Shown here in pieces: positions 1 to 11,200 of a stretch of DNA of 64,000 nt. How positions within the stretch are numbered: position 1 is the stretch's first letter; every line of letters begins with the position of its first letter. Under the pieces are notes generated by a model that worked only from the letters and a program-made list of their open reading frames with translations, had not been told where the DNA came from and ran no database searches. A program made the position numbers and the translations under genes. Source of the stretch: Hydractinia symbiolongicarpus (taxonomy: Eukaryota > Cnidaria > Hydrozoa > Anthoathecata > Hydractiniidae); assembly GCF_029227915.1 (NCBI RefSeq), contig NC_079883.1:15500001-15564000 (forward strand). Direction: 5' to 3'.

Positions 1-91
1 CGCATTTGATATTCGTGTTTCCGTAACTTCATTTTTGACTCAGCGGAGGGTCCGTGCAGAGACAGACAGACGACGGTTATTATTATAGAGA
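1..91 (-). mobile_element. Helitron 5' end, cut by the window edge
   Basis: Read on the minus strand, the segment begins TCTCTATAATAATA directly after an A, then runs into CTGTCTGTCTCTG. The same start, TCTC followed by a TATAATAATA-like run and a GTCTGTCTGT tract, opens the elements at 21420 and 48843. Helitrons start with TC and insert between A and T, and that rule fits here. Only the first 91 bases are in the window, so the hairpin and CTAG end cannot be seen. Confidence 0.5.
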
Positions 92-1080
92 TGTTATGTT
101 AAATAAAAGAAAGCGTTTAATCATCACACGTAGTGTTGTTTCAGGAAGACTTGTTCGTTATTACTTCGTAACAGCTGATTTCTTAGTGCAATCTTAAATT
201 GTTTTGTAGAAGGAATGCTTTTTATCTCATCGTTTAGAGTTTTGGGCCTCGGTTTGATATTGAAAATTTTGTTACATTAGATATGATTTTTGGCCAAAGG
301 AAATTATTACCTGAAAATCTAGTTGGATATTTATGTTGAACTTTCTTAAATAATGTAATGAATATATTTGGTGCTATTAAATTTTTAATCTTATACATGA
401 AAGTAAGGACCTGAAAAATGTTTAGCTGACATACATTAAGAATACCCAGTTCTTTTAGCAATGGTCTAGAATGGGAACATTTGTTCTGTCGTAATATAGT
501 TCTACTGGCATGTTTTTGCTGAATGTGCAGGTTCAAAGCGAAACTGGCTTTATATAAGATTCCTCAGCTTTTGGAAACTCTGTTTTCCACTAATTTAATA
601 TGTTCTCTCCAAGTTAAATTTTCGTCCAGGAGAACTCCACAAAATTTCATTGAATATTTTCTTCTTATGTTTACATGATCAATAACTAATCCAGGTAACC
701 TAAGAGGTATTTCATCTTTTTTACTAAGTTTGCGAAAAAAGGTAATCTAGTTTTTTAAGTGTTAAGGGATAATTTATTCGCTTTAAACCAATCAGCCAAT
801 TTAGCCAACTCTATGTTAGTAGTTTCAAAAAGTACGTTTATATCTTTATGAAAGTAAAGTAAAGAATAAATTACCAGCAAATAAAATTGAATTTAAGAGA
901 CTAGAAGCTCTAAATATATCATTGACATAAATAAGAAACAACAGTGGTCCTAAAATTGACACTTGAGGTACTCAACATGTTATAATCCTGTAGTTAGTAT
1001 TTCCTTCATCATAAGAAATATATTGTTTTCTTTCGAAGAGGTAGTTCTTGAACCATGCGAGATATGTAACTGGACTTATA

Positions 1081-2195
1081 CCCTCTTCCTTTCCTTATTT
1101 ACATAAATGACCTTCATACGTGTTCTAAAACTCTTAACTTTATCTTCTTTGCGGCACTATTTTTTTTAGATATTTTCGCGGTGTGATAAAATTGTTTTGT
1201 GAATACCCTGTTGTGTGTTTGTGTTCAATTGTTGAGCTGAGAATGGATTAAAAAATTTTGTTAATGACATGCCATGTTTCGTTTAACACATAAACAAGAC
1301 GTATGATATACGCAAACAACCTCGCGAATAAAGTTTACAAAAAGCTGTCCATCAAATTGGGATTTTTGTTACGAAGTTAGACACGAAATATTTTACTATT
1401 CAGATACGCAATAATATTTGTTACACACTTATTTTTCAAAATTGATTTGTGAGACCTTCCTGAACGGAAAATTCCTCGAACTTTTAATTTTCGATGGGTC
1501 CGTCTTGGGTGAACCGACTGACAGAAAGAAGAAAGACCACAAACCCACAAACCCCCAAAATTGCGAAATTCATTAATTCAGTTAATTCTGCCTACATTAA
1601 CTTTTAAAAAGTTTGGTGGAAACACCTTTATTTACTAGTTAGTTAAACAAGTGTTTTGAACACTTGTCTTATCTTTTTAAAAAAGAAAAAAAAAAAAAAG
1701 TAAAAATAGTTACCAAGATGAGATTCGAACACACGACGACTCCCGTGTCGGTGCTCAGAGAGGCAAAAATTTCCATTCTTGTAGGACACAGTTGCGTTTT
1801 AATACAAGCTCACGAGCTTGTAATAATGATACTTGGTGGGTGTTATATCACTCTGCTGGCGTGTTTTTGTTTACCATATATTTATTATTGACTTTTTAAG
1901 CATTTAAATTTAGCCCTTCTTTTTATAAGAATCCAAAAATTTTAGCTGTTCTTATGATTATATTTCGTTAAAAATAGCACCTAAAAAATTTCAGTGTAGT
2001 TTCCCTTTTGATTTCTATGCTATTATCTTAATAATGGAAGCGGTATGTCGTCACCATTCTGCTACAAATTTAATCTATTTATTAACTGTTAGAAAAAGAG
2101 TTCTTTATTATAATGAAAAAAAAGTGCCGCAAACAAGATAGTTTAGAGTTTTAGAACACAAGAAGGTCATTTATGTAAATAAGGAAAGGAGGAGG
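1081..2195. mobile_element. TIR DNA element inserted in the retrotransposon
   Basis: Arms at 1081-1158 and 2123-2195 are inverted copies of each other with few mismatches. They share TCCTTTCCTTATTTACATAA, ATGACCTTC, GTGTTCTAAAACTCT and TTTGCGGCACT. Both flanks are reverse transcriptase of the interrupted element. TTAT follows the right end and lies one base before the left end, which may be the remains of a target duplication. No transposase is visible inside, so this is a non-autonomous element about 1.1 kb long. Its superfamily is not determined. Confidence 0.65.
1690..1800 (-). other. tRNA-like Pol III B-box segment
   Basis: On the minus strand a GTTCGAATCTCATC block resembles the T arm of a tRNA and the Pol III B box. 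It is preceded by a Gly/Asp-tRNA-like stretch and followed about 20 bases later by a long T run ending near 1682, which would end Pol III transcription. No convincing A box or full cloverleaf is seen. It may be the remains of a tRNA-derived SINE inside the TIR element. Confidence 0.25.
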
Positions 2196-2600
2196 TTATG
2201 AATCCAGTTACGCCTGTTTCAAACGAAACACATTGCTGTTGTTAACCAGCTTAAGCTGTTTTCCCGTATTCCGTACTTACAAAGGTTTTGCAAGTAATAT
2301 ATCATGGTTTACGGTGTCAAAGGCTTTCGATAGGTTTATGAATACTCCAAGTGCGTACAGGTTATTGTTAAAGCCGGCGCATACGTTATTTACTAATTCT
2401 AAAACTGCATGCTCAGTAAAAAGAATAGGGAATAACATTTTCCAATAAAATATCGATATAGTCTATTATACATAATTCTTTCTAAAACTTTCGAAAACAT
2501 GGACGGACAGAAATAGGTCTGTAATTGGTTATATTAGAATTATCACTAGCCTAGTTAACTAGGCTTTCTTTTAGGATATTAAACCTCAGTTTCTCTTATA

Positions 2601-5125
2601 CGAAGCTTAGATGCAAACAATGTGTCAAAGCAATTCCCTAGTTCCACAAATTAATCGTTGATAAAGTGTTGAAGGTCAGAGTTGAACTCCTGTTATGTAT
2701 CGTCGTGTGCTACTTCCGAAATGTTAACTAAATTTTTGGAAAAAGTGGGATTCCGAATTGTTAACTTAAGCGCAGTACAGAGAATATGTAATGTATTGCT
2801 CATATGAAAGGTTAAAAAACTTTTTGCACGGGATCTGCTTACAAGTATCAAAAAACACACGCTATTTAAAATCACATTTTTTGCTCGTTATTCTACATTC
2901 CATTATTATCGTTGGTAGTGGTTTCTGTATATTCGTGGTGGTCTTGTTTATTCAGACCATTTGTGGTTGCATTCAGGTGCGCAGCATACGTAATAGAGTC
3001 TCATGTGCTATAAATAAAACAAAAAGTGACAAATTACAATGACAGCAAGAAAAACAAAGAAACAAAAATGCAGTTAAAAAGCCAAAACTTACATCTGCTT
3101 TTCTGGATTGCGATTGAAAAAAGACAGCCTCGGTTTGATTACATCTGCCATAAATAAAAAAATAAAATAAATTACAAAAAAGAGCAAAGGCAGTGCTTCA
3201 ACAAAATATTTATGATCTTGATGAATTCTATTATATTTGTCTAAGATATCCTTTCCTAGTCAGAATAAAGTGTTATCGCGTAAGGATGGTACGTGAGATT
3301 AAAATACACCTAAAATGATTTTTTGCCCCTTCTAGAATTAAAAACTCACGAAAATTTTTAGCGGAAGAACAAGTGGATAAAAAACTGATGGGGATGTTTA
3401 CTTTGGACATGGATGATCGTTTGTTCTTGGTAAGGTTGGATCAGCAACCACGTCTGCAACAATTTGTGTCATCTCACTAAAAAGATGTGAAAAAATGAAA
3501 AACAAAAACCAACAAACAGGTCATTTTTCCCTAGCTTTTTTGCTTGTTTTTGTTTATTAATGTTTTTAAAAAATAAACGGTCTCCTTTCCAATCAATGGC
3601 CAACAAACGTTAATGAATCACAAGCCATATATCAAAAAAAAAATTTTACATACCATAAAAAGGTGTCGTACATTTTTTTAAAAATATTTGCAAACTTACT
3701 TGACATCATGAACTATCATATTGACATATATACACGAGTTTTTCGATCGCTCTTGATATTCGCAGTTACGACACTACAAAGCAGAGTATAATATTTTAAC
3801 AAAGCATAACATTAAAACATGGCATGGGTGGTGCTCAAATCAATTAGTGAGAAGTTACCGAATATTTTAAGATTTTTCTTTCTTTGTCTTCTTTGGGATA
3901 CAACATGTTGTTGCTAAAGATGCAAAAAATATTGATACTATTTCATGCCATGATAAAGTACCCCTAGTGCTCCTGGTGTTGTAAAAAGAGGTCTTTCAAA
4001 TCTAATTTTTTTAAAGTTTTTCAAAGGTTAAAAACCTAAAGCTTTTTCTTCTCAAGTTCTCAAATCGCAAGCACAAGACAGTACATTACCATTCTTGACA
4101 AAACTTTATTCCCACAAAACCAGGTCCTCGCTGACTTGTTTCCGGTTGAATTTCTTCGACATCGTCATCATCATCTTCAAGCATCATCATGCATATGAAT
4201 TGTGGTTAATGTGGAAGTGTATTTTTTTTATTATCTACAAAATTAAGCACCGATTTGGTGTACAGTTATAAAGTTTTCTAACAGTGACTTATTGTGGACA
4301 GGATATATCAAACTGACACTCTACAATGTATGAATAAACGAATCCCACATAATTGTCTAGGTTTTCAAAAGTTTTTTCTATTTTTTGGCAACTTTTCCGG
4401 AGTTTTCCTAGGGTATCCTGTGCAATTAAAACCCCCTATACATCGACTTGAAAGGTTACTAAACCATTTAAAGGGTATGAAAACAATCATTCACATTGCG
4501 GAAAACTATCAGAATTATTTATCTTGTTCGGTTTGTTATTAGCAATGCTTTGAAGTGGTCACAACTGATACAACAAATCATTGTCAGAACAAATCCTAAT
4601 AAAAAGACGAAAAAGCTGACGTTGGTTAAAAGGTGGTTTAAAAAATGTACTCTGCAACCCTAATATACAAATGAGCGCCAAGAACAACCCGCAGCGCTTA
4701 TAAAAAGAATTTAAAATTAAAATTGTAAATGAGCACGTCCGCTTATTTCTGACATAGATTTTCACTTACATTTGAACGCTTTTCGTGGTTTTAGAGAAGT
4801 AGAGATGACGCTATTTTATAAAATGCTCAAATGATCAACCCTGGTAATTTCTCCACTATAAAAAAGATATTTGTTGCGGTAAAAATTGTTTTCTGGGAAG
4901 TGATAAAAAACTGTCCTTTGTACCAGCATTAATTTCGCCGACAAAACATCGTATCAGTTAATAATTAGTAAATAATTCTGTAAGTGTGGTTATCGCTTGC
5001 TTCTTTTTGAAGTTTTGTCGTAATCACTAAAAAAAGACATTTCATATGTTTTACTGCACATAATAATCACGTAAGTAACGGCAAATTTCTTTTTTAAAAA
5101 AGAAGCCTTACACATAAAAACAGGT
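2601..5125. other. AT-rich intergenic DNA
   Basis: No gene is recognised. Homopolymer A and T runs are frequent. The only coding-like stretch is on the plus strand at about 3337-3480: a pyrimidine tract and AG acceptor (near 3331-3336) precede an open frame with [18 protein letters not shown] that ends at TAA. It could be an orphan terminal exon or chance. The 3' untranslated region of SNW1 reaches into the right part. Confidence 0.4.
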
Positions 5126-5131
5126 TTTATT
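5126..5131 (-). promoter_or_regulatory. Polyadenylation signal of SNW1
   Basis: AATAAA on the minus strand lies about 80 bases after the SNW1 stop codon, a normal distance. An A run follows in the genome at 5132-5146 on the plus strand. Confidence 0.5.
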
Positions 5132-5209
5132 CAAAAAAAAAAAAAAACTTTTCCAGACTTCGCTTGGTATGATTAAAAGAAGCACTTGCAGCGGTATAAG
5201 ATAAAACGC

Positions 5210-8200
5210 TTACTTATCGGACTTGTCGGTTCGTTTTCCACCCCGTTTAGCCTCCTGCAAAAACTTATCGAGCTGAAAGGGATCTTCTTCCTCCTTTTCA
5301 AATTGAACAGGACCATCTCGAGTTTGCGAACGATCAGCGCCAGCGAATTCTTTGTCCGGTGCAAACCTAAAATCAGAGGAACGTTTTTAGCTTCAAATTT
5401 TTAAGGCTAAAGCATTGACGATAAACACGATATTTAAAAAAGACTTTACGCATACCTTTTCGTGGACTTAATTAAATTTTCCAAATCATCCCCATATAAG
5501 TCTTTGTCCATATTCTTCGACGGACGATAGATAGCCGAAACTGTGTCTGACTTTCGCCAGGGTTGATCGTAAACGTTATAAGCATCGTCATTTCCAAACC
5601 CACTATCAAATCCCTGAATTAAATGTATGGTATTATACAGAACTACGTGACGGCTAATTACCAAAACTGGGCACATTATGCGATACTTTGATTTTAAAAC
5701 TATACCAGGAAATGATTAACAGTAAATTCACCTCTGATTTATTAAATAGTCGCTGGTCATACAAAGCTTCTTGAGATGACGCAGCGTTTGGCAAACCAAG
5801 AGCAATCTGTTCACTAACATCACGTTCTTTGTCTCGATTAGCCTTCGATCTATAAAAAATTTTTTCATCTCTCTCTTTAAGCTTATAACCTTATTTTTAC
5901 GTTTTTAAGTTAGCACTTTTCCATGATATCACACCGTGATAATTATTAACGGCATTGAAAGCTTTAAATGGAGTTGGTAAAATCTGTAAAATTCTTTTGG
6001 GGCAGCTAACTGAGCCGGTGTTAGAAAAGTCGCGTAAGCAGAAGTATATCAGGTGCAGTTGGCTTTCTTTATCGCAAGATATCAGAAGTTTGTTCAAAAT
6101 AGAGAAAAGGTGTGCGGAAAAGCGAGATGTACGAGATGAGGGTTTGAGATAAAGTGAGTCCATTGTCATGAAAAGGAACAAATAAAGTATATACTTTTTT
6201 TCCGCATTCTTTGACAGTTTCTTTTCTCTGTCGCGATCCCTGTGTCTGTCTTTTCTGATAAGATCTCGCTCAGCTTCGGCTTTACTTTTAGGGGCTATAA
6301 AAAAGAAGAAATAATGCAATGAAGAAAGTATACTCCTTATGACAACGGAAGAAAAAACTAGAGGATTTTTAAAAGCCTTCGCCCTAATTACCTGAATGCA
6401 AACCACTACGTTCTTGTCTCGATTTCTCAGCTAATTCACGCAGTTTTGACTCCTTCTTTTCTTTTTCTTTCTGTGCCAATTTCTTTTCTAGTGTTGCCCT
6501 TGTTTCAACTGCCTCTCTAGCTTTTCTGTCTGCAATATATAGTGATTCTGCTAGTTTAGCAAATTTGTCGTTGATATGTGGATCTTGCAATCCACGCCCA
6601 TCAGCTGCAAGCCTTTTGTCAAGAGGTATTGTGTAACCCTGAATTTAGTACAAACAAAAAATGAAAAAAGAATACAGTGTGTAATCAAACACATATATTG
6701 CAAAATAACACCCCTTACACACGTTAGCAAAATTACGTTAAGATCAAATTAAAGAATAGACTTCAGATGTAATACCATGGATATGCATTTCACTACAACT
6801 TTTGCAATTTGAAAACAAATGCTTATTCTTGTAATCTCACTAGTTATATTAAATATTATAGTGGTGGATGACACCTGCAAACAATGACAAGTTAAAATGC
6901 ATCGTTATTTTACCACATTTGGAAAGAGAAAAAAAATTGTCAATAGTCTAGTTAGTAAAAGTATAATTATAGAAACGAAAATATAAAGGGCAGGCTAGCG
7001 TTAATAATCTTACCTTTGGATTTTTCCAATTTGATATGCATGGCGGTATTTTCCATTCTTGCTGTTCCTTCACTGTTGTCTTTCGCGTAGGAGAATGCAT
7101 GACAGGTGCAGGTGGGGAAGGTGGTCCACGTGGTATCTTTTTGTTCGTTTTAAAACGTGGTGGCTCCATCGGGTCCCTTTGTTGTTCTACCATTCGAATG
7201 ACACGTTGTTTAGCACCAGAGTTAAACATGACCCCTCCTTGAGATGGTGTATATCTAGAATTGTAAACAAGACACATTATCAATTTGTACTTTCACTGTC
7301 TTCTTATTTCTCTTCCAAGGCATGTACATACATGTTTTGCTTTACCAAAAAAAAAATAAAAACAGTAATTTAAAGGATACATACCTGATATACTGTGCTT
7401 CAGCTGGTTTTTGAGCCACCTGATTCGGTTGTGCTGCTGCTATTTTGGATGTGACCTCTTTCTCTAGTGCATGCCTGGTTTTCTCTGCAAGCTAAAGATC
7501 CAATTAAAACAAAAATTAAACTATCCTTTAAATACATAGTAAAAAACAACATGACAAAATTGCAGACATAATGTTCTATGTGTATAAAATAAACTGACCT
7601 CTCTCATCTTCTCTTCATCTGGACGGGCAAGTTCAGGATCATCATCGGTTGCTGTCACCTGTTTTTCCACTAAGTCAGTAAAACGTGAATGGATCACTTT
7701 ATTCTTCGCCTGACCTTGGCGTAGCAAATTGTCAAACTTAATCTTGCCCTCGGCATCCATTTGAACTGGCAGCGCATTTGATCTTTCTTTCTTTTCCCTT
7801 CCCATATTGAGAGGGAATTGCGCTACCATTATTTCAGGAAAAGCTCCACCATCCCCAAAATCCTAAGCAAAATAAAGAATTACAAATAATGATTCCATAC
7901 ACTACTAGATCATGATGAATTGTTAAGGAACATATTATGTGTGCTATTTTGGAAAACAAACAAGAATCTAAAATTTTTAATTACCTCTTGTCTTCGTGGA
8001 ACCCAACCTAATCTGTGCATATAGGGAGGAGGTCCTGGTGTAGCCACTTGCATCTAAATCCCAATAAAAAATCTTAATATTTAGACTAGTATTTCTAAAG
8101 AATACAAAAGCTCATAATAAATGCGATGCAGGAAGTGTGACTAAATTTATCCTGTGTGTGAAACACATGGGTAAAAACAATAAGCTTTTTAAAATCTTTA

Positions 8201-11200
8201 AATAAATTAGTAGTGCATGGACACAAAGAAATATATAGTTTATAGTGGGTTTGTCCATTATTCCTCAGCTTTTTCAATTCACGTTGGCACTTAGCAATTG
8301 TGTTAAGCAAAACTCTTGATTTACACCAGCAAGTTTTTGTCGATATATTTATTGTCGATATATACGTATAGGAAAGTCCTAATCTCATTTTCTGGCTAAA
8401 TTTAACTGTTTGGGAGTACAATTGTAAAAAAAATAATAATTGCCAACGTGAAATAAAAGTTTGTTGATGGTATTTTACGTCCGCAATTTTTTGCCAATGG
8501 AAATAAATTGATTGTTAAATTGGTTATTGTAGTAATATTGTGTCCTTATATAAAATTCGTATTATTGTTTAAGATGTGTAATAACAATAATACCCTTGGT
8601 CGGTACTATAGTTGCTCATATTATTACTGGAGATGAGTTATATTAGTGGTACACAATATTATTCTTGTCCTTTATGGCCAGAAATTTGGTCGTCAACCGT
8701 CAATCAATGATTAGCAAATTCAAATGACGATCATTTTAGGTCACAAGAAACTATCGTCATGATTAGAAGCAGCTCCGATGGTCCAAGTAACCATTGGCCC
8801 TAATGACAAATCTATTTTATATAGTTCTTGGGACTAACAATTGATAACAAGTTGGTCTTAATAGTCTGAATATGAACCATGTAATTTTTTTTTCTTAATT
8901 AACTTTGCAGGCCAAAGGGGTGCCACGGATGAATTGGGAGATTTGTCAGTCATTCTTGCACAAGTTTGTTGCATCAAAAATCAATGAATACATCCAAACA
9001 GGGTTGGCTTTTGTTCAATAATGGTGGCTAACGGGATTGAGCCATTTAAGGCAGGCCTTGCCATGAGCAAATAACCTCCCGAGCAATTAATTGCTCGCGT
9101 CAGAGTGTCTATGCGAGCAATTTTGCTCGCCATATTTCTCGCTAAAACAACTTTACATTTAGTCTCTCAGGGCATCTTTTTCAGGAGAGGCGTGCGCTTC
9201 GGCACACACCTAAATTGTTTCAGGCGTGTGATTAAAATGTCCGCCTCATTTCCAGTTTGGTCAAACATGATTTCCTTCTTGGTCGGACACTTTCAGATCT
9301 CAGAATTATTGAATAGTCCTGGTCCTTTAAATCGACAAGCAAGCCTATTCATAGCCAACCTGACCATCCTAGCTAATTTACCGACTCCTGACTTAATTAA
9401 AAAACTACGTAGACATAAATCTCTTTTGCCCGCCCCCCTCGTTATTGGTAATTAGGTCTTACACAAGAAATCCAGCCAGGCGGTTCTTAACTCATGCGGA
9501 GGTGAACGCCAACGGAGCACGGATGACGCAAGTCTCCAAAACTGCACTTACAGGCAGAACAGACCATTTATCATGGATTTAATTGTAGATAATTTCTTCA
9601 TTTGATGAAACAATTGGAAACCATAGCAGGTCCAAATTTAATGGATTATTTTCTTTATGCCGCAACTGTTAATCAAACAATTTTAAAAACGAAACCCACA
9701 TGCGGTATAATTTTTTTTTGGTATAAATTTTATGTACCTGACGTGTACCTTTTAAAAAGAGATTTTATTTATTGGTTTTATTTAAACCACGCGGATAAAG
9801 ATTTTTTTTAATTTAAAAACGAAGCATATTTTTTTGATGACCTGAAAAATAAACATTAAACTTATGAAAACATTAGTATAGTCATGCATACTATTTCGGA
9901 CATGTAGAAAAGAAAGTTAAGATTGAGAGAGTCGCTATACTAGTAGACGCTCGATCATCGTGTTTGGGGTTCACGATTAAAAACGTCCCCCACTTTTCTA
10001 CTGCAAAATGAATGTGCAACAAAGATTTACCTTAATGCCCGTATCGCACGCGTTTTACAAAATGTCGAATGAACTGTTGCATGATGGGTGGAAAATAATC
10101 ACACCAAATATCTTTTCAGTTTCACTTAAAAGACCAATCAATTCTTGAGAAAAACGTTTACACTTATCTCAAAATGTTAATATTTACGCGAACAATAGAA
10201 TGCTCGAGTAACGAGCATTTATGCGAGCACTACGCGGGCGCGAGCAATTGCTCGCGACTCATGGCAAGGCCTGTAAGGCATAAAGTTAGAACGTATAAAA
10301 ATGTGAAAAAATATGTCATCTCGTTTTCATGATAGTATGAATGTCTTAATCACAAAAAAACATATATAGATTTTTTCGTTATTTTTCCTTAATGCTGTCT
10401 CAGATTTAAACTTGATAAGAAAGCACTTACTCCTCCATGATAGGCTGCCTCCAAAGCATCATCTTCATCATCATCAACATCATAGGAATGAAGTTGAGTT
10501 GGAGCTGGAAGCAACCTAAATAAAGCAGATTTGTACAGCAAGCATGCACAGGACATTTTTTTTCTTGACGTTTTTTTTTAAACTCTTGTATGCCATGTTC
10601 CATGGCTATGATGCTTACTTAGTTTTAACATTTATCTATTAGACACCAGCATGTCAAAGGTCCTATACGTTTCAGAGACTATGATATTGGTTATTACTTG
10701 AAACTACACCTAAATATCTCTATGACATCCTTATAATCCGGAAAATATAATAACTCTTGTTAGGATTATCCTTTGAACTTAAAACATACAACACAACTTT
10801 GTTTCATCAAGTAGAATCAGTCTTTTTCAGGAGAGGCATGTGATCGCCTAAATCGTTTTAGGCGTGTGATGAAAAATATTGAGTTTTCAAAATCAACCAT
10901 CCATTTCGTAGCGTGTGGTGGCAGCCCTCCTCGAAATAATTTTTGGAGACTCATCAGACAAAACGTCCAATAGATTTCCGTATTGGTCGGACACTTTAAG
11001 ATCTCAGAAATTATTGAATAGTCCTGGTCCTTTTAACCCACGAGCAAGCCTATTCAAAGCCAACCTGACCATCCTAGCTAATTCACCGACTCCTGACTTA
11101 GTTAAAAGAACTACATAGACATAAATCTCTTTTGCCTGGCCCCTTCGTCGTTGGTTACCAAATCTTACCAAGAAATCTAGCCATGCGGCTCTTAACTAAT

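Larger units (their letters stand above)
180..2600 (-). mobile_element. CR1/L2-like non-LTR retrotransposon, decayed and interrupted
   Basis: Reverse transcriptase motifs occur in the right order on the minus strand. Around 2460-2560 there is a YRPIS-type fingers segment, at 2300-2340 the motif-A stretch INLSKAFDTVNHDILL, at 2240-2270 KYGIREN, at 1030-1060 WFKNYLFERKQYI, at about 950 motif B (VPQVSILGPLLFLIYVND), and at about 885 FAGN where an active enzyme has F/YADD. The last part, 234-536, is the typical C-terminal region (NLHIQQKHASRTIL, LTFMYKIKNL, TRFSGN). Stops, frameshifts and loss of the catalytic aspartates show that it is dead. A TIR element at about 1081-2195 splits it between the KYGIREN and WFKNYL segments. 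CR1 or L2 clade is judged by eye from the C-terminal region. Confidence 0.7.

Noticed and set aside
4294-4765. Small proteins on both strands near 4.3-4.8 kb
   Set aside because: Short, without motifs, in AT-rich intergenic DNA; chance frames.
5897-6406. 169-residue minus-strand protein
   Set aside because: It reads through two SNW1 introns and one exon; splice sites and homology support the exon structure instead.
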